Shown here in pieces: positions 42,231 through 54,784 of a DNA stretch of 64,000 nt (the stretch's first letter is position 1; each line of letters starts with the position of its first letter). Made by a program: the position numbers and the translations under genes. Under the pieces are notes generated by a model. It worked only from the letters and a program-made list of their open reading frames with translations, did no database searches and had not been told where the DNA came from. This stretch comes from Terebella lapidaria (taxonomy: Eukaryota > Annelida > Polychaeta > Terebellida > Terebellidae): NCBI GenBank assembly GCA_949152475.1, contig OX424562.1, positions 41,464,157 to 41,528,156 on the forward strand, written 5' to 3'.

Positions 42231-45200
42231 CTGCACAGATACAACCGGTCAACTATATCAGTCTAACACTGTCATGGTAACGCACATGTGAAGCTTGTAT
42301 GGTATACCGAGTAGCTAAATACTGGAGTATAATGTCAGTGACAGCAATTATACACATGATACAGGACGGCTTTGTTGTTGTCGTACAAGGTAATACTAGT
42401 GGTTATGATAGCACATTGTTTCTATTGCTTCCCAGCCAAAAAAATCCATTCAGCCATTGACAATTATTCCTGATCAAACAAACAAACTTCACCTTTGACT
42501 CGGACTGTGATTGTGTGATTGTTGTTTCCGTATTCGTTATAGGCAAAGCACATGTAGTCAGCCTGATCGTCAAAAGTCATATCCTCGATTCTGAGTTTAG
42601 CATTGTTGGCAGTGTAACCCGTCTCTTCATCGGTGTAGTTGGAGAAAGACACTTTACTGTGAAATAATTACACAAAAATGTGTGTCAATACAAATTTATA
42701 GTGTGTATCAGTTGAAAAGAAGTCTTCTCAATTTTCAGTGATGAGGTAGAGAGCCGAACCAAACATTCAATGCTGTATTTTTCCAGTCATAGCATGGGTC
42801 TGACACATACCCATCCGTGGCGTTAAGCTCCTCCCCGCCGCGCGACCAGCGGACGTTGACGGTGGGCAGGCCCCAGGTTTTACACTCCAGCACCAGGGGG
42901 TCGCCCTCCACAAGGTTCTTACTCGTCACCTCCTTGTTCCTGATCCTGGGCGCCGCTGTAACCCGCAAAATACAACAATGTACGGGCAGGATTCTAGTGG
43001 AATGTTTATCAATGGAAACCACAATGTAACTTACTTTCTGCTCTTAACGATCGAAAAACCTTTTATAGTTGTGGCTGTTTTCAGGATACATTCTTGCAAG
43101 TGTTTGTTTTTATTACGAACACTAACCATACAACATGACTTCTGCACTGAAGTTTCCTCCGTCATTCATAAATACACAGACGTACGGGCCTATATCAGCT
43201 TCACCTGCAAACCGAACAAGTCAATCGTCAGCACAGAGAACTAACATACGAAAAAAGGATTTAAGTATTCTTAAGTAATTTTTATTGGGTACTACTCAGT
43301 ATATCACAGTCAAAACTACATATATATATATATATATACCATCGTATAGCAGTAAATATTTACAAAACATATTGATACATTTTGAGCAGATCAAGACTAC
43401 ATGTGACAGCACATACCAACATGGTTGACAGTCAGGGAGTGATCAAGGTTGGAGATGACATATTTGGGATCTTCGTCCTCCGGAGGCGATTCCTCAACCA
43501 TCTCATCGTTACGATACCATGCCAACCGTTGGAAAGGCTCGAAGCCGACTTCACAGCGCATCACGGCTGAGTCACCATTCTTGGTGGAGTTACCGTGGAT
43601 CGGTGTAACTAAAACAGGACGAGAGGCACAGGAGGTCAGAGTATGAAAGGACGTCGGACAGCTGGGTAACAGTATCAATCATTACGACGTCTGTGATACA
43701 GGCAATAGAGGCATAGATGTTAGTAAGCTGCAGTTACTTGGATATAATACTCATGCCTCGGTTATGTAACATTTTCACAAAGCATCACTTGTCAGGACCT
43801 TGGCTTTACTTGAGATGCAATTCTGTAATCTCTAATGAAGGCAGGCAGATGAGCTGAACAAAAAAACACTCTCACAACATAATAAACCTTAATTTGGATA
43901 CAGGTACTGGTTTAGGTGTGTTACAACAACAAAACACAGCATGAGAAGTAACATATTACGATTTAGTTTTTCCTTTTATCTGAACAAACTAGGGATGATA
44001 ATTTTTCATACAAATAAACATTCTATAGACCACACAATGAACTATAAGTCACGCAATCACATAATGGGGACAAAGGCAGAACAACATACCTAACAAGTAC
44101 CATGAAATAACTGAACATGAAGCGGTGTACTAGAACCTACTGACTAGAACATCGCACTGTAATCTAACTAGACATAAAAGCCTATAGGCTTTGTGGCATC
44201 CCCCAATTTTTCTTTTCTTTTCTAATGGTGAAACTTGACTGTTATTATAATACATATACCAGGATTATTGAACACAGGTGGGAGTGAGAGTTCAAATTAT
44301 AGCAGTTGCTCACTAGACAAATGTCCATCAGATATTTGTTTTAATCTCAATAGGTATTAAATGTACAGACATGACAGACATTCATAATACAAGCAAAAAG
44401 GAAATTATTCTGGGTTCTGACTAAGTAAAACAATGATAATTTGGTCACTGCATGTGAAATACAGCTAGAAAACAAAACAATGCATGTAGTTTCATCCAGA
44501 TAAACACAGTGCTGTTTTAACTGAATACAATGAACAATTGACCGGCAAGCAAGGCCCAGGCAGACCTTCAAAGCTGTTATCTTCAGTTTGGGTCATCATT
44601 ATATAACCACCTATTGTTTTCTTTAGAAAGGGAAGGAGGGCATTGTTCCAACTTGTTGGTGTTAGTATAGTAAACTGGGGTGAGGGGACAGGAGAGGGGG
44701 GGGGGGGAAGAGGGGCAGTGCATACAAGTCACTGATACATTGCTACATTCATATGCAGATTAGACTGGCTGACAGTGGAGGTGGGGGAGGGAGAGGGGGG
44801 GGGGGGGGTATTGCCTTATCACAGGCATTACTGAGCAGGGCTCTCATATACTGCACTGGCTGAGAGGGCAGAGCCTAGCCTCATGCTGGACATGCAGGCT
44901 GCAGTCAGTGAATACAGTAGCATGGCTCAGTCACAGTATTACATCTGCATGGGGGCAGGTGAGGGAAAAATTCCAAGTCCAAAAAAAAATACACCCAAAA
45001 ATTTTTTTCCCCCTGGAAATTGCCTGAATCAAATTATGACATTGACAGGAATCGCCCGATTTTTTTTTCCAAAATGGCCGCTGGCGGCCATCTTGGATTT
45101 CGGGTCTCGACGAAAAACAATAGGGGTTAGGAGCAAAGTATTTCGGATGAGCTGTGAAAATTTCGGAAAGATAGATTAAGGCGTTCAAGAGTTATGATCC

Positions 45201-48200
45201 GGAAACCGAACGGCGGAAGAAAAAAAAAAAAAAGAAAAAGAAAAAAAAAAAAAAAAAAACAGACAAAAACATAAGGCCTCCCGATTTTCAATCGGGATGC
45301 CTAATGAACGCAGTGCACAAGTACAGCGAATGTATGAACAATACACAGAGCGGACTTTGAACATGATGAACCTTTGGAGCAAACATGACACTCTTTACAT
45401 GGAAATGAACAAAAACAAAGTTCTATATTCATGTGTATCACTGAATGGACTGAAAAATAATAAATGACTCAGCAGTAAATCTGATCATATGAATTAATTT
45501 ATATTGAGGTTATATTCATGATATACCAAACAATCAGTCTAGATAAATATTAAATGTGGGTTATGACTGTACACACCGGCTTCAAGTACCGGCACAATTA
45601 TTCTACACAGTGTGTGTGATTTGTTTATTCAAGTTCATACCCCATGTACACTGTTGTAACTTTGGTCTACAGAACCTTGCTCGGTACTTTGTCGCTGTAA
45701 TTTGTCTGGTTAATGTCGAGTACAGCAAACTACTACATTCAAGGCAATCACCAATGAGTATTAATGATGTGCGTAGATTGATCACTGATATCAGTTACCG
45801 TGGTTACGGTACATTCAGTAGTCATCTGCATGCTTCCAAGGACATGCATATCATGTATACTCCCAGCTGGAAAGCAATGAAAATATCAATATTAATCACT
45901 GGGGCTGACCGAGATAGCAGTAGGATTATCATCATCGCCACAGTGTCCTGGGACTGCACAGACATGTTATGTACAAGTAACATGCTTGTTTGTCAACTGT
46001 TGAGAAATAAATGATGTTCAAATCACATACACATAAAACTCCAAACAGCACCTTTTTTTTTCAAGTTACTGCCAATACTAGAATTATATCTGACAACAGG
46101 TTTAGCACAAAATATGTTGTTCAGACCACTTTCACAATCAAAATGCTGGCATCAAATTCTTTTTTCTTCTTCAGATTTTGAAGTTATTTTTGTTCTCATA
46201 GGAGGGTGACATCCTAATTTATCTTCCAAGAGTTTCGAAAACTTTGTCAAGAAATTGATATATAGATACTTGCAAGGCCTGAAGAAAACACAGCCAATTC
46301 CAAATTTCACTGACAGTTGAGGTAGCGATGCAAATCATGTGTAAATACACATGTAAATGTCGGCCTTCAGATCACGATGGTTCAACTAAGAACCATATAA
46401 GATACGGCCTTCAGATCACGATGGTTCATCTAAGAACCATATAACATACGGTAGGTCAGAGGCACCATTTCCTAGCAGTTTTAATGGCTAATATTCACCA
46501 GTGCTGTTTACACAAAGCCTTAGCTGGATGATGAGAGCAGTCGCCTAGAAGTGGAGTGTTAAGTACTCTGGAATCATTAAAAGGTTACAAGAGACCACTT
46601 GGTGACGGACTGCTGATGGCAGATCAATCCGGTGAATTCTATTATTTGTATTGCAAATTGTGACTAAGAGCAGATTACAATATCACGAATGTATTGGGGA
46701 GCACTTATGATTTATATAGATCTGCTGAAATAACATGCCTGAATCGTCACCTCTTGTCCTGTTTGAAGATCACTAAAAAGTACATCAATGGACAGTGATA
46801 AACAACATCACTTGTTAGAGTTTTATGCGCAGAGGTAACTTGACTGATCGATGCTTGGAGCTGGTTTATCCAGACCAGCACCATCACAGGAGGCCAAGTC
46901 ACATGACAGACCTCAAGCAGGAATATATCTAATAATTTCTGCTACAAATAGCTGGAAATAATTCGTGATGCTGGAAACATGTTGCAAATATGCAAAATCT
47001 CAACATGTTCGCGTGTATTTAAGTTCGTGACTGTTGTGAATGGTCGACCCCCCGATTGAATAACCGTGTATTCGCATGTATTTATTTTTGCTTTTTTTTT
47101 TCAAACGCGAATTTCGCGAAATCAATACATCGCAAAATTTCATACGTTTACAGTAGTCAATTTGAATGGCTTACATCATGTTTTAGTGTGTGTGGGGAAC
47201 ACATCCAAAGTGCAGGGGTACTTCGACTTGAGCTGGTGGAAAAAGAACCCACAGAATCCGTACAAGTAGTTCCATGCACATGTACTGTACCCTCATTGGT
47301 CAGAATCAGTCCACCGAATCATGTCACTGAACTTGAGATAAATAGCATCATTCTACTAAAAGATGTCTGAATCTACATCCTGAAAATGTGATGTTCATTA
47401 TTGGAATCCTGTATATGTCCATGGTCCACTGGTTCTCATATCGAAATCACCATCACAAAAAAAAAAAATTGATAGTGTCACTGCCAGATAATTCTCTGAT
47501 GGCATGTTGACACAAAAAAATTACAGAATTTTGTTTGAGTTCCCTCCTATCTATTTTCGTTGTCATTGATGTGAACTAATAAATCTGAAATGATGACTGT
47601 AGTGAATGCACATGTACAGTACAATACATGAGTACAGGTGAACTCCATGAACTCGGTATGTTTTTGGATGCACCATTGAGACCTCTTTTCCCTGTTGTGT
47701 TTGAGGTACCTATATATACAAGACATAAATTTGAAACATTCACATATTGCAGTATATCAGAACTTGGTTAATATTCCAGGTTTTGTGGTGGATTTTGTAA
47801 TCACAATTCTTGGCACCATGTACCAGGTACATGTAGTTTTTCCTATAATTTCTCTCTGGGTATAGAGGAACAAGAAAGCACAATTAATAATCCACAAAAG
47901 AAAAATCACAATATGGAACAAGTACATACAATACCAAATATTAAATAGCTGTATACACCACAGACAATATTTACAGATAATATACAAACAGGATAACTGA
48001 TGACATTTATAATGCTTGCAACTGAGCCAAAAAGTCTCCTACGACAACAGAAGCTGTGCAAGAGAACAACTGGACGGAGCACTGTGCCGGAGATGTTACC
48101 ATGCGAACAACAGTGACCTGAGTGAGACTAGAGTACGCGAGACTGGCTGTGAGAGCGAGCGAGCGCTGGGAGCTACGTCTGCTGACCTACTACTGTACTA

Positions 48201-51200
48201 CCTAGCCCGTGTGACCCCCCCGTGTACACTTACAACTGGACACCACGACGTTCTGTACAACATTACGCTCCGGATGTCGGCCGTGCTGGCAGTAATAGCT
48301 GCCTGTCTCCTCCAACGTCAAGTGGTTTTTTATCAGTTCGCTGGTGACAGTTCGTCCATCAAACGTCCGTTGAGAAAGCACAACAAAACCTGTGCCGTCC
48401 GTTCTAATGAGCTCTCTGTCTTTACGCCATTCGAGTCTCTGACCGTCGTACTGTTTGCACACCAGGTGGAGCCGCCCACCCTCCTGGATCAGAAGAGTCG
48501 GGTGGTCCACAGCACCGAGGATCTCCATCTGGCCTGTCCGCGCGGACAGATGAACAGACGGAAGGCAGCAGGGAACAGAAGGCATATCACTGATTCACTG
48601 TACATACTCCACCATCTCAGATTCAACTGAGCATCAGGCAATCACATAGAATTTTTTAGATTTGTTTTTGATGAGTAGAAAAATATTAAAATATTAGAGC
48701 GGACAGATGTTGACTTTGAAAATTCAGTTAAACATAATCTACATTTTTCTGTCTGAAACTGTGCATTGTTTGTATTTGATTCAATGCCCACAGATGGCAG
48801 ATAGCTACACTTGACAGGTGAACAGTTCACAGTCCTGGTACCCACAGGTGTGTCAGAGCAAACAACACTATTGTCCTCAGCTTCTATATCAGTGCAAGCC
48901 AAACAGCTGATCCATTTAACAATGAAAACTGATGTGGAACAATGCCTCGAACAATTATCTGTGAATCAAGTTTTCCTCAACCTAACAGCATGCAATTATC
49001 GCACAGAGTTTGCTGAGACACGACTGCTGTAATATAGCACTGCTATCAGCATGATCAGGTAATAACAACCCCACAGCCTCCCTCAAACATCAGCCCATTG
49101 TTATAACACAGCTAGAGAATACTGATGTTTTTGTAAATCACTGATTGTGTTATCAGCATTTGATATCAATAAAGCTGCTGTAGAAACACTACATTTGTGT
49201 GTACGCCATAAATGTGGCCAAACATGCTCAGTGATAACAATGTAGATTGTTCTAATCTGATAGTAATATTGGCATCAAATACCAAAAGTCACTACAAATC
49301 ATTTTCATGCAACAATAACTAATAATCTGGCCTGAACAAGCCCGCATCTGAATGCAAGAACACTAGGATTACAAATCAAATCTATTAATATCTCTGTGTG
49401 GTGATAAAACCCTGTCGAGTTATGCACGGACTTGCATGATTTATTACAGTTTGTGACGCACATGCAGTCTACACTACCTAGATTTACATGTACTTGTAGC
49501 TATGGAATGCTTGTGATCAATTAACGTGTCATACGCAAGGACTTTCTCTGTATAAATTAACATTCGCACCTCTCTTATGATGCCAGCTTACAAGCTTCAT
49601 TAAATATATAGGGCAAGAAATTAAAGAAGCCAAACGCTGACGACCAAGTCGTTTCAGGCCAGTTACATGTTGTTCACAATCAATACAACTCCAAAATCAC
49701 AATCACAAATAAAGTAAACATAAACCAGTACTTGAATAGAATGGAAGTGTCACCAGCACAAAATAAAATGACACAAAATCAACGGCACACCAATAAACAT
49801 ATAAATGTATATTTCAACAAAATCATAAAAGTTGTGTACATTCACCTAAATAACACATACAAAAACTAAAAATGAATCTATTCTAGTCTTCACCAATATG
49901 CATCATATGGGATTTACTGTACGTTACAGGAATCACTTCATGCAATAAAAAACATAAATAAAACAAACACTTATGATGAAAACATATAAAACTGTGGATA
50001 TCATACATATACTCTATTCAAAATGTTCATGAGGTTTGTGGGCAACAAATATTGCAGCACAGTAACAAAGCTTAACCAACAGTTCAATAGTGTAACTAAT
50101 ATTTATGTTCTCATCATACCATGTAACATAATCCAGGCATAACACTAACAAAATAAAACACCACTGGGTTCGTATGTTATAATGGTCATCTACTGAGAAC
50201 AAACAGTTGTGCATTGCATATATAATATATGCACATGTATCATGACATAATCACAAACTTTCATAATCATGATGATGCATGTTGTGAAATATTATTTACT
50301 ACCGGTAGGTCCGGTACTATAAAGATCAGACTTCAACTGTTTTGGCTTACTGGTAATTCCAATTATGTTTAGCCCCACTTTCCCATGTTTTCCCCCACTC
50401 ACACAAGTTTCAGATTAATGAAAGAAACCATCTTGTTCAGTGTAAATCCAATCGCATGCGTCGCTGTAAGGAAGCTCAGTCTTGACTGTCTGTTTGATCA
50501 AATTCATGCTAATGATTTAGAATCAATTAGCTATGTATTTCTAGTTTAGCAGTTAATGTATTGATATAAACTAGCAACTGAAGTTACTATTGCAGATATC
50601 AGTGATGAGCAAATTAAAGCTACATAAGAAAGAAAGTTATAGCATATCATGCGACCAACATCCTGACGCAACATTTGTTATCATCTCGAACATACACGAT
50701 ACAACAATCTTGTTAGCACAGAGATACATTGATAGCCTGAACTTGTTGATTCTGAGTCTGACTGCTGTTGAGTTCACTGGAAGCATACTTGCGACAGCAT
50801 ATATAAGATTGCAAGAAAGTTCTTTACTTACTGGCGCTGGAATCTGACTGCGCTGTAAAAGTCATGTGTAAACAATGTTAGGAACAAAATGAAACAACGG
50901 ACTCAAACGATCTACAACTCGTGAAATGTCATGCTGCCACATATGTAGCAGGAACTTTCATGCTTCAAACAAATTCATTTGATTAGATATATTGCTGGTT
51001 TTCTATACACTACAGGGAACACATACTTGTCTTCCAAATATTCCTTGGCCGAAAATGAACAGATTTTACCAATATACAACACGAAAATCATTTATGGATG
51101 ATATGCAAACAAGAAATCCAAGACATGTGCAGCTGCAGTATTTCAGTTGTTTGCGATATCCACATCGGTAATCTCACTGTCTTGCAGCCATGTGAATGTT

Positions 51201-52877
51201 CCAACAACAGTGCAAGGTTAGGTTTGTGTAATAGAATGAAGAGTGCATGTATTTTTATGGTATAAAGAAATCATGACACTAGACTGCATCAAAAAAATTC
51301 AACAGATACTAGGATGATAAACTAGTGGAGAAACAACTATAACTGTATAGTAACCTATAGACATAGATTACTGTAGTGGTCTAAACACTGGAATATAACG
51401 GTGGACACATAATAGCAAACTGCAATCAGAGGTACTGTTTCAAGATTATGGTGTACCATACACAATTTTAATGAATTATAGTATCAAATTTGTATTCTGA
51501 AGACCCCTTCAAAATAAGACTTCCCTGTCTCATAAAGACTTTCGTATTCCCCCAAAATCAATTTAGCACGTTGATGAACTTGTGAAATAAGACCTGCCTG
51601 TCAGATAAGACCTTATTTTCGCTGCAGAAAGTGAAGTCTTATCTTACAGGGACCAAAAGTGGTATAAAATTTGAAATGCATAGAAACAACAACTTCCAAG
51701 CTGAATGGAATTTGTGATATCTGGACACAACTTGCATTCCAAATTATACTCAAAATATTGATAACAACAATGATCAAATGGAAAGTGAGAACAAATTTCT
51801 TTGAGAACGAACACTTAATTATATAACTATAAAGGATCACAGCAGACAGTCAAACAATCCTACAAACACTAACATAAACATGTAAATGGACCCATTAAAC
51901 TGACCATAAAACTGGCCCTCATATTTTAGATTATTGAATCAATACTTAAATATCTCATATACTACAAATGAATACGCTGGGAAGCTCGATGAGATTCTCA
52001 ACACCTCTGACTCCAGAACGACACGATGTTGCTGTGATCATCGATCAAGATAGGCAACAGGCTACTAAATCTACATTTACCATCATGAGACCATGTACCT
52101 ACTCGGTTATCTTTACACTGATGAGAGTGTTCAGTGTGTTACTCTGTTACTGTGTATCATCGCTTGCACCGTTACAGTAATCAGTTTGCACAGAAATCCA
52201 TTGATATTTTTGGATCTTATATATGAATCTTAATTATTAAACCTCTTCTATTCTCATAGAACGTTTTCTTCATTCCTCTGATGATGACATTGATATCATG
52301 GATAGATCTAGTCAGATTTAGATCTACAATTAGTTAAACTTTACATAGATCTATCGTCGGGGTACCTAATCATCGACCCTGTCCTTAATCATCGACCCCT
52401 GCAAACACTGCCAAACAGCTGTACAAAACAGACATTTGACAATAACCAGTGAACCACATCGAAAGTATTTCTAATACACATTTCACATTTTAGTTTATTG
52501 AAGTTTTGTCCAGCCGTTTGCAGGGGTCGACGATTGGGGAGAGGGTCGATGATTAGGTACTCTGACGCTAGTCTGTAGACTGTCTTACATCTGATCCCGC
52601 ATGAATATGAGAATTTTGTCTCAGTAAACCAATCCATTCACCTGTAAATTTTTATTACTAAAATGAATGTGCAGGAGCCTGAGAAAATACATATACAAAG
52701 TGCACGAAGTGCAATACACAATTTGACAAATTAAGTCAGCTGATCATTGAGCAGCCAGAAGCCGAGAAAGGGGATCTGCCGTCTGGACCGAAAATTATCG
52801 CGCATTTACTCACCTTCTGTTAAGTGCACAGAGCATATACAACACGATAAAGCTATCAAAGCGATTCTGTAAGCCAT
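42091..52877 (-). CDS. BSG/NPTN: Basigin/neuroplastin-family immunoglobulin membrane glycoprotein, 8 coding exons
   Basis: Coding exons in order: 52814-52877, 50832-50852, 48234-48533, 43417-43608, 43127-43204, 42811-42955, 42493-42656, 42091-42230. All have GT-AG borders and together give 1104 nt (367 residues plus stop). The ATG is followed by a hydrophobic signal peptide ([16 protein letters not shown]). Three Ig domains follow at about 29-128, 129-218 and 219-320, each with Cys...Trp...D/ExGxYxC-type marks (VCKQYDG/ETGSYYC; MRCEVGF/DIGPYVC; LECKTWG/DQADYMC). Several NxS/T sites are present. The membrane segment at about 322-350 ([20 protein letters not shown]) keeps the family's conserved buried Glu (336). 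A short charged tail [12 protein letters not shown] ends the protein. Family members chaperone monocarboxylate transporters and Ca-ATPases and act in adhesion. The vertebrate BSG/NPTN split is later, so one symbol cannot be chosen. Confidence 0.92.
43609..44166 (-). other. Intron 3 of the Ig gene, 3' part
   Basis: AT-rich intron sequence; no exon or repeat end recognised. Confidence 0.5.
44167..45304 (+). mobile_element. Family B element inside intron 3 of the Ig gene
   Basis: Left end ACTAGACATAAAAGCCTATA then GGCTTTGTGGCATCC. The interior includes G runs (about 44696-44708 and 44796-44808) and a GGCCGCTGGCGGCCATCTTG patch. The tail is the family's AAAACAATAGGGGTTAGG, GTTATGATCCGGAAACC, a poly-A tract and AAAAACATAAG. 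The final stem is CCTCCCGATT, TTCA, ATCGGGATGCC. No tandem core is present, unlike the copy at 30868. Confidence 0.7.
45305..48233 (-). other. Intron 3 of the Ig gene, 5' part
   Basis: No exon recognised. Poly-A/T rich, with one 44-bp tandem duplication (46361-46448). A 152-codon plus-strand frame at 45556-46014 shows no domain and lies antisense in the intron. Confidence 0.5.
46361..46448. repeat. 44-bp tandem duplication
   Basis: CGGCCTTCAGATCACGATGG starts at 46361 and again at 46405, with only a few differences through AAGAACCATATAA. Confidence 0.9.
48234..48533 (-). CDS. BSG/NPTN: Ig0-type cassette exon of the Ig gene
   Basis: Exactly 300 nt with phase-1 introns on both sides, so it can be skipped without a frame change. 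It encodes the membrane-distal Ig domain ([18 protein letters not shown] to [11 protein letters not shown]). In vertebrates the same domain is the optional one: present in retinal basigin and neuroplastin-65, absent in the shorter forms. The borders are ...CGGACAG on the acceptor side and GTAAGT as donor. That it is alternatively spliced here is inference from phase and family. Confidence 0.85.
48534..50831 (-). other. Intron 2 of the Ig gene
   Basis: AT-rich, no exon or named repeat seen. A short CCGGTAGGTCCGG palindrome is at about 50301-50313. Confidence 0.5.
50832..50852 (-). CDS. BSG/NPTN: Candidate 21-nt microexon of the Ig gene
   Basis: TTTTACAG precedes CGCAGTCAGATTCCAGCGCC plus one A, and GTAAGT follows. 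It is 21 nt, phase 1 on both sides, and adds AQSDSSA between the signal peptide and the first Ig domain without changing the frame. The rest of the gene works with or without it. It might be a chance pairing of splice sites in a long intron, but both sites are strong and the frame fits. Confidence 0.6.
50853..52813 (-). other. Intron 1 of the Ig gene
   Basis: AT-rich. It holds the inverted-repeat element at 52362-52560. Around 51500-51650 there are several ATAAGAC/TCTTAT words in both orientations (AATAAGACTTCCCTGTCTC, GTGAAGTCTTATCTTACAGG) that may be a decayed MITE. Confidence 0.45.
52362..52560. mobile_element. MITE of about 199 bp with 45-bp inverted termini
   Basis: Left arm 52362-52406 and right arm 52516-52560 are reverse complements with about four mismatches. 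Each arm contains the word TAATCATCGACCC twice (the second slightly changed), so the ends are themselves a direct duplication. There is no frame and no certain target duplication. Confidence 0.8.
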
Positions 52878-53020
52878 TATGTCGCCTTTCGTCGTATTTT
52901 CAGACAGAGATGGTGTTATCCCCACGAGATAATAACAAAATGACAGCGAAGAAATAAAGCTCGCTGTTTTCTATCTCCGCTGGTCCAATGAATAGTCACG
53001 TGATCATGTGACGTCAGAAA
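52878..53020 (-). promoter_or_regulatory. Likely promoter region of the Ig gene
   Basis: Immediately upstream of the ATG-bearing exon there is a compact group: CCAAT at 52985-52989, the E-box CACGTG at 52997-53002 and a perfect cAMP-response palindrome TGACGTCA at 53009-53016. They lie about 110-140 bp from the ATG. Function is inferred from position and consensus only. Confidence 0.5.
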
Positions 53021-54784
53021 TGTCAAATGAACAAAGATCATTCTCAAGGACGTTTTGGAAGCGTTTGCTAATACAAATCTAATTCTTTATTCATGTTGGA
53101 TTATTTCACGTATTTGTAATACATTCCTAGAGTAGTTCAGCAAAAAAACATATTTTCCCTTCATAAATTATCTAAATATAGACACAGAAACCCAAGGGAT
53201 GCTCGACTGTCGTTTCGGAAATTGCATAAATACTCAGAGGCGTATCTCAAATTAAGCAGTAATTAAGCAAATATTAGGAATATCTAAAGAAAGAAAGAAG
53301 AGGAAGAATAAGAATGAGCGGAACATAGTGTTCAAAGTTTCGACCAAATTTCAGCTGACGTTTAGTTGACGTTTAGGGGCTAAATCGACAGTTTTTTTTC
53401 TCTTTTTTATGCGATAGAAATGTGAAATTTGGCATGAATTTGCCGCTTGATTCTCAGAGGAAGTATGCCAAATCAAAATACGAAACCATTTAGCATCGCA
53501 AAATATCAACAACAAAATTGTTTAAATGAGTTAGAAAAATCAGAGTAAGCCCTAGTTTATACAACACAAATTAGAAGTTGCTCAAAAATACGACCCAGCA
53601 TTATAAGAACATAGCTCCCCCCCCCCCCCCCCCACCCCTTGGGACCTTACAGCGTATATAGATCTTGTCTGTATTACAGACAAGATCTATATACAATATT
53701 TCGCTTATTCTTGTGGGTCATTAACCTCTGTTGGAACATGGATGCATGAGCGTGGTTTAGATTGGAGCATGGTTTAAATTAGGCCTACGAATATCACGCC
53801 CATTAGAAAAAGCACATTGGCGTGGCGGCTGGGGGCCCCAGACGCTATTGGTGACTAAGTGTTCTGTGTTGCACACCCAGTAGATATTTGGAGCATATAT
53901 TGGAGTATACTTGAGTTATTCATGCCCAAAGTTTGGTATGTATTCTCGGTTATTTACATGTATTGTCTCCATTTACGACAGTTTTAACAAAACCGATGAC
54001 GTCCCAGCCATTTGGTAAAGAAGTCGGTTTGGTTTGAATCGGGAATATAATGCAAAAGCTTCGACATTGATGTACACTATGGACAACACCCCGACCGGGC
54101 CCCAGAAGCTGATGGTGACTGGTTGCTCTGTGAATGGTTCTGAGCATATATTGAGACCAAGATTGAGTTCTTCATAGGGTATATCACAAGAATGTTTTAT
54201 ATATATTTGAAGACACCTATTGAGCCGAACAGAACATATACATTATATCTATACATTAGGGTGAAGCCAGAGCCCCGACATGATGCAAACAACCCTACCT
54301 TTTTTTGTGGTGAGGATTGCATAAATTGAATGTATTCCAGAAATTTCAGATTGATTGAAGCAATTTTAGGTGAAGCAGTCGTGATATACATATTCGCCCG
54401 TTTTTGGCTGAATATAGCGAAAAACCATGTGGCATTTTCAACTTCTACCTGACGAACAGTAGAGAAACGAACGACTGTTTTCACTTCATTTGTTTTCTTT
54501 GAAGAGGAAATACAGTAAGTTCATGCAGCATATATCTCTCACACACAGGAAGCTGTTCAGTGTGCAGTATTCAGAGATGCAAAAACCACATTTTAGACTT
54601 TACATGGTGCTTTCGTTCATCCGGGACTTGTTTTCTGTCATTTTCGCTCACCTGCAATACAATATATATTATACAATATATTACTGTTTCATGCAAATGT
54701 GTACATTGTACAGTCAAGCAGAAAAAAATATCCGCCATTCATATAAGATTGTTCTGAAAAACTGTTACAAACCTGGAGAGTATT
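53021..54784. other. Intergenic sequence upstream of the Ig gene
   Basis: No supported gene. It contains a 17-bp C run (53617-53633), a perfect palindrome (53654-53694), and two similar stretches about 260 bp apart (around 53828-53910 and 54090-54170, both with GGGCCCCAGA, TGGTGACT and GAGCATATATTG), a decayed local duplication. Confidence 0.5.
53654..53694. repeat. Perfect 20-bp inverted repeat with 1-base centre
   Basis: GTATATAGATCTTGTCTGTA, one T, then the exact reverse complement. On either strand this could form a long stem. Confidence 0.95.

Noticed and set aside
45556-46014. 152-codon plus-strand frame
   Set aside because: Antisense within an intron of the Ig gene, no domain and low-information composition.
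48016-48630. 204-codon plus-strand frame
   Set aside because: It is the shadow of the Ig0 exon, which on the minus strand has Ig marks and splice sites.
50301-50313. CCGGTAGGTCCGG palindrome as a family A terminus
   Set aside because: It shares only a few bases with the GGTCCGGTAACCT end and has no flank or unit sequence beside it.
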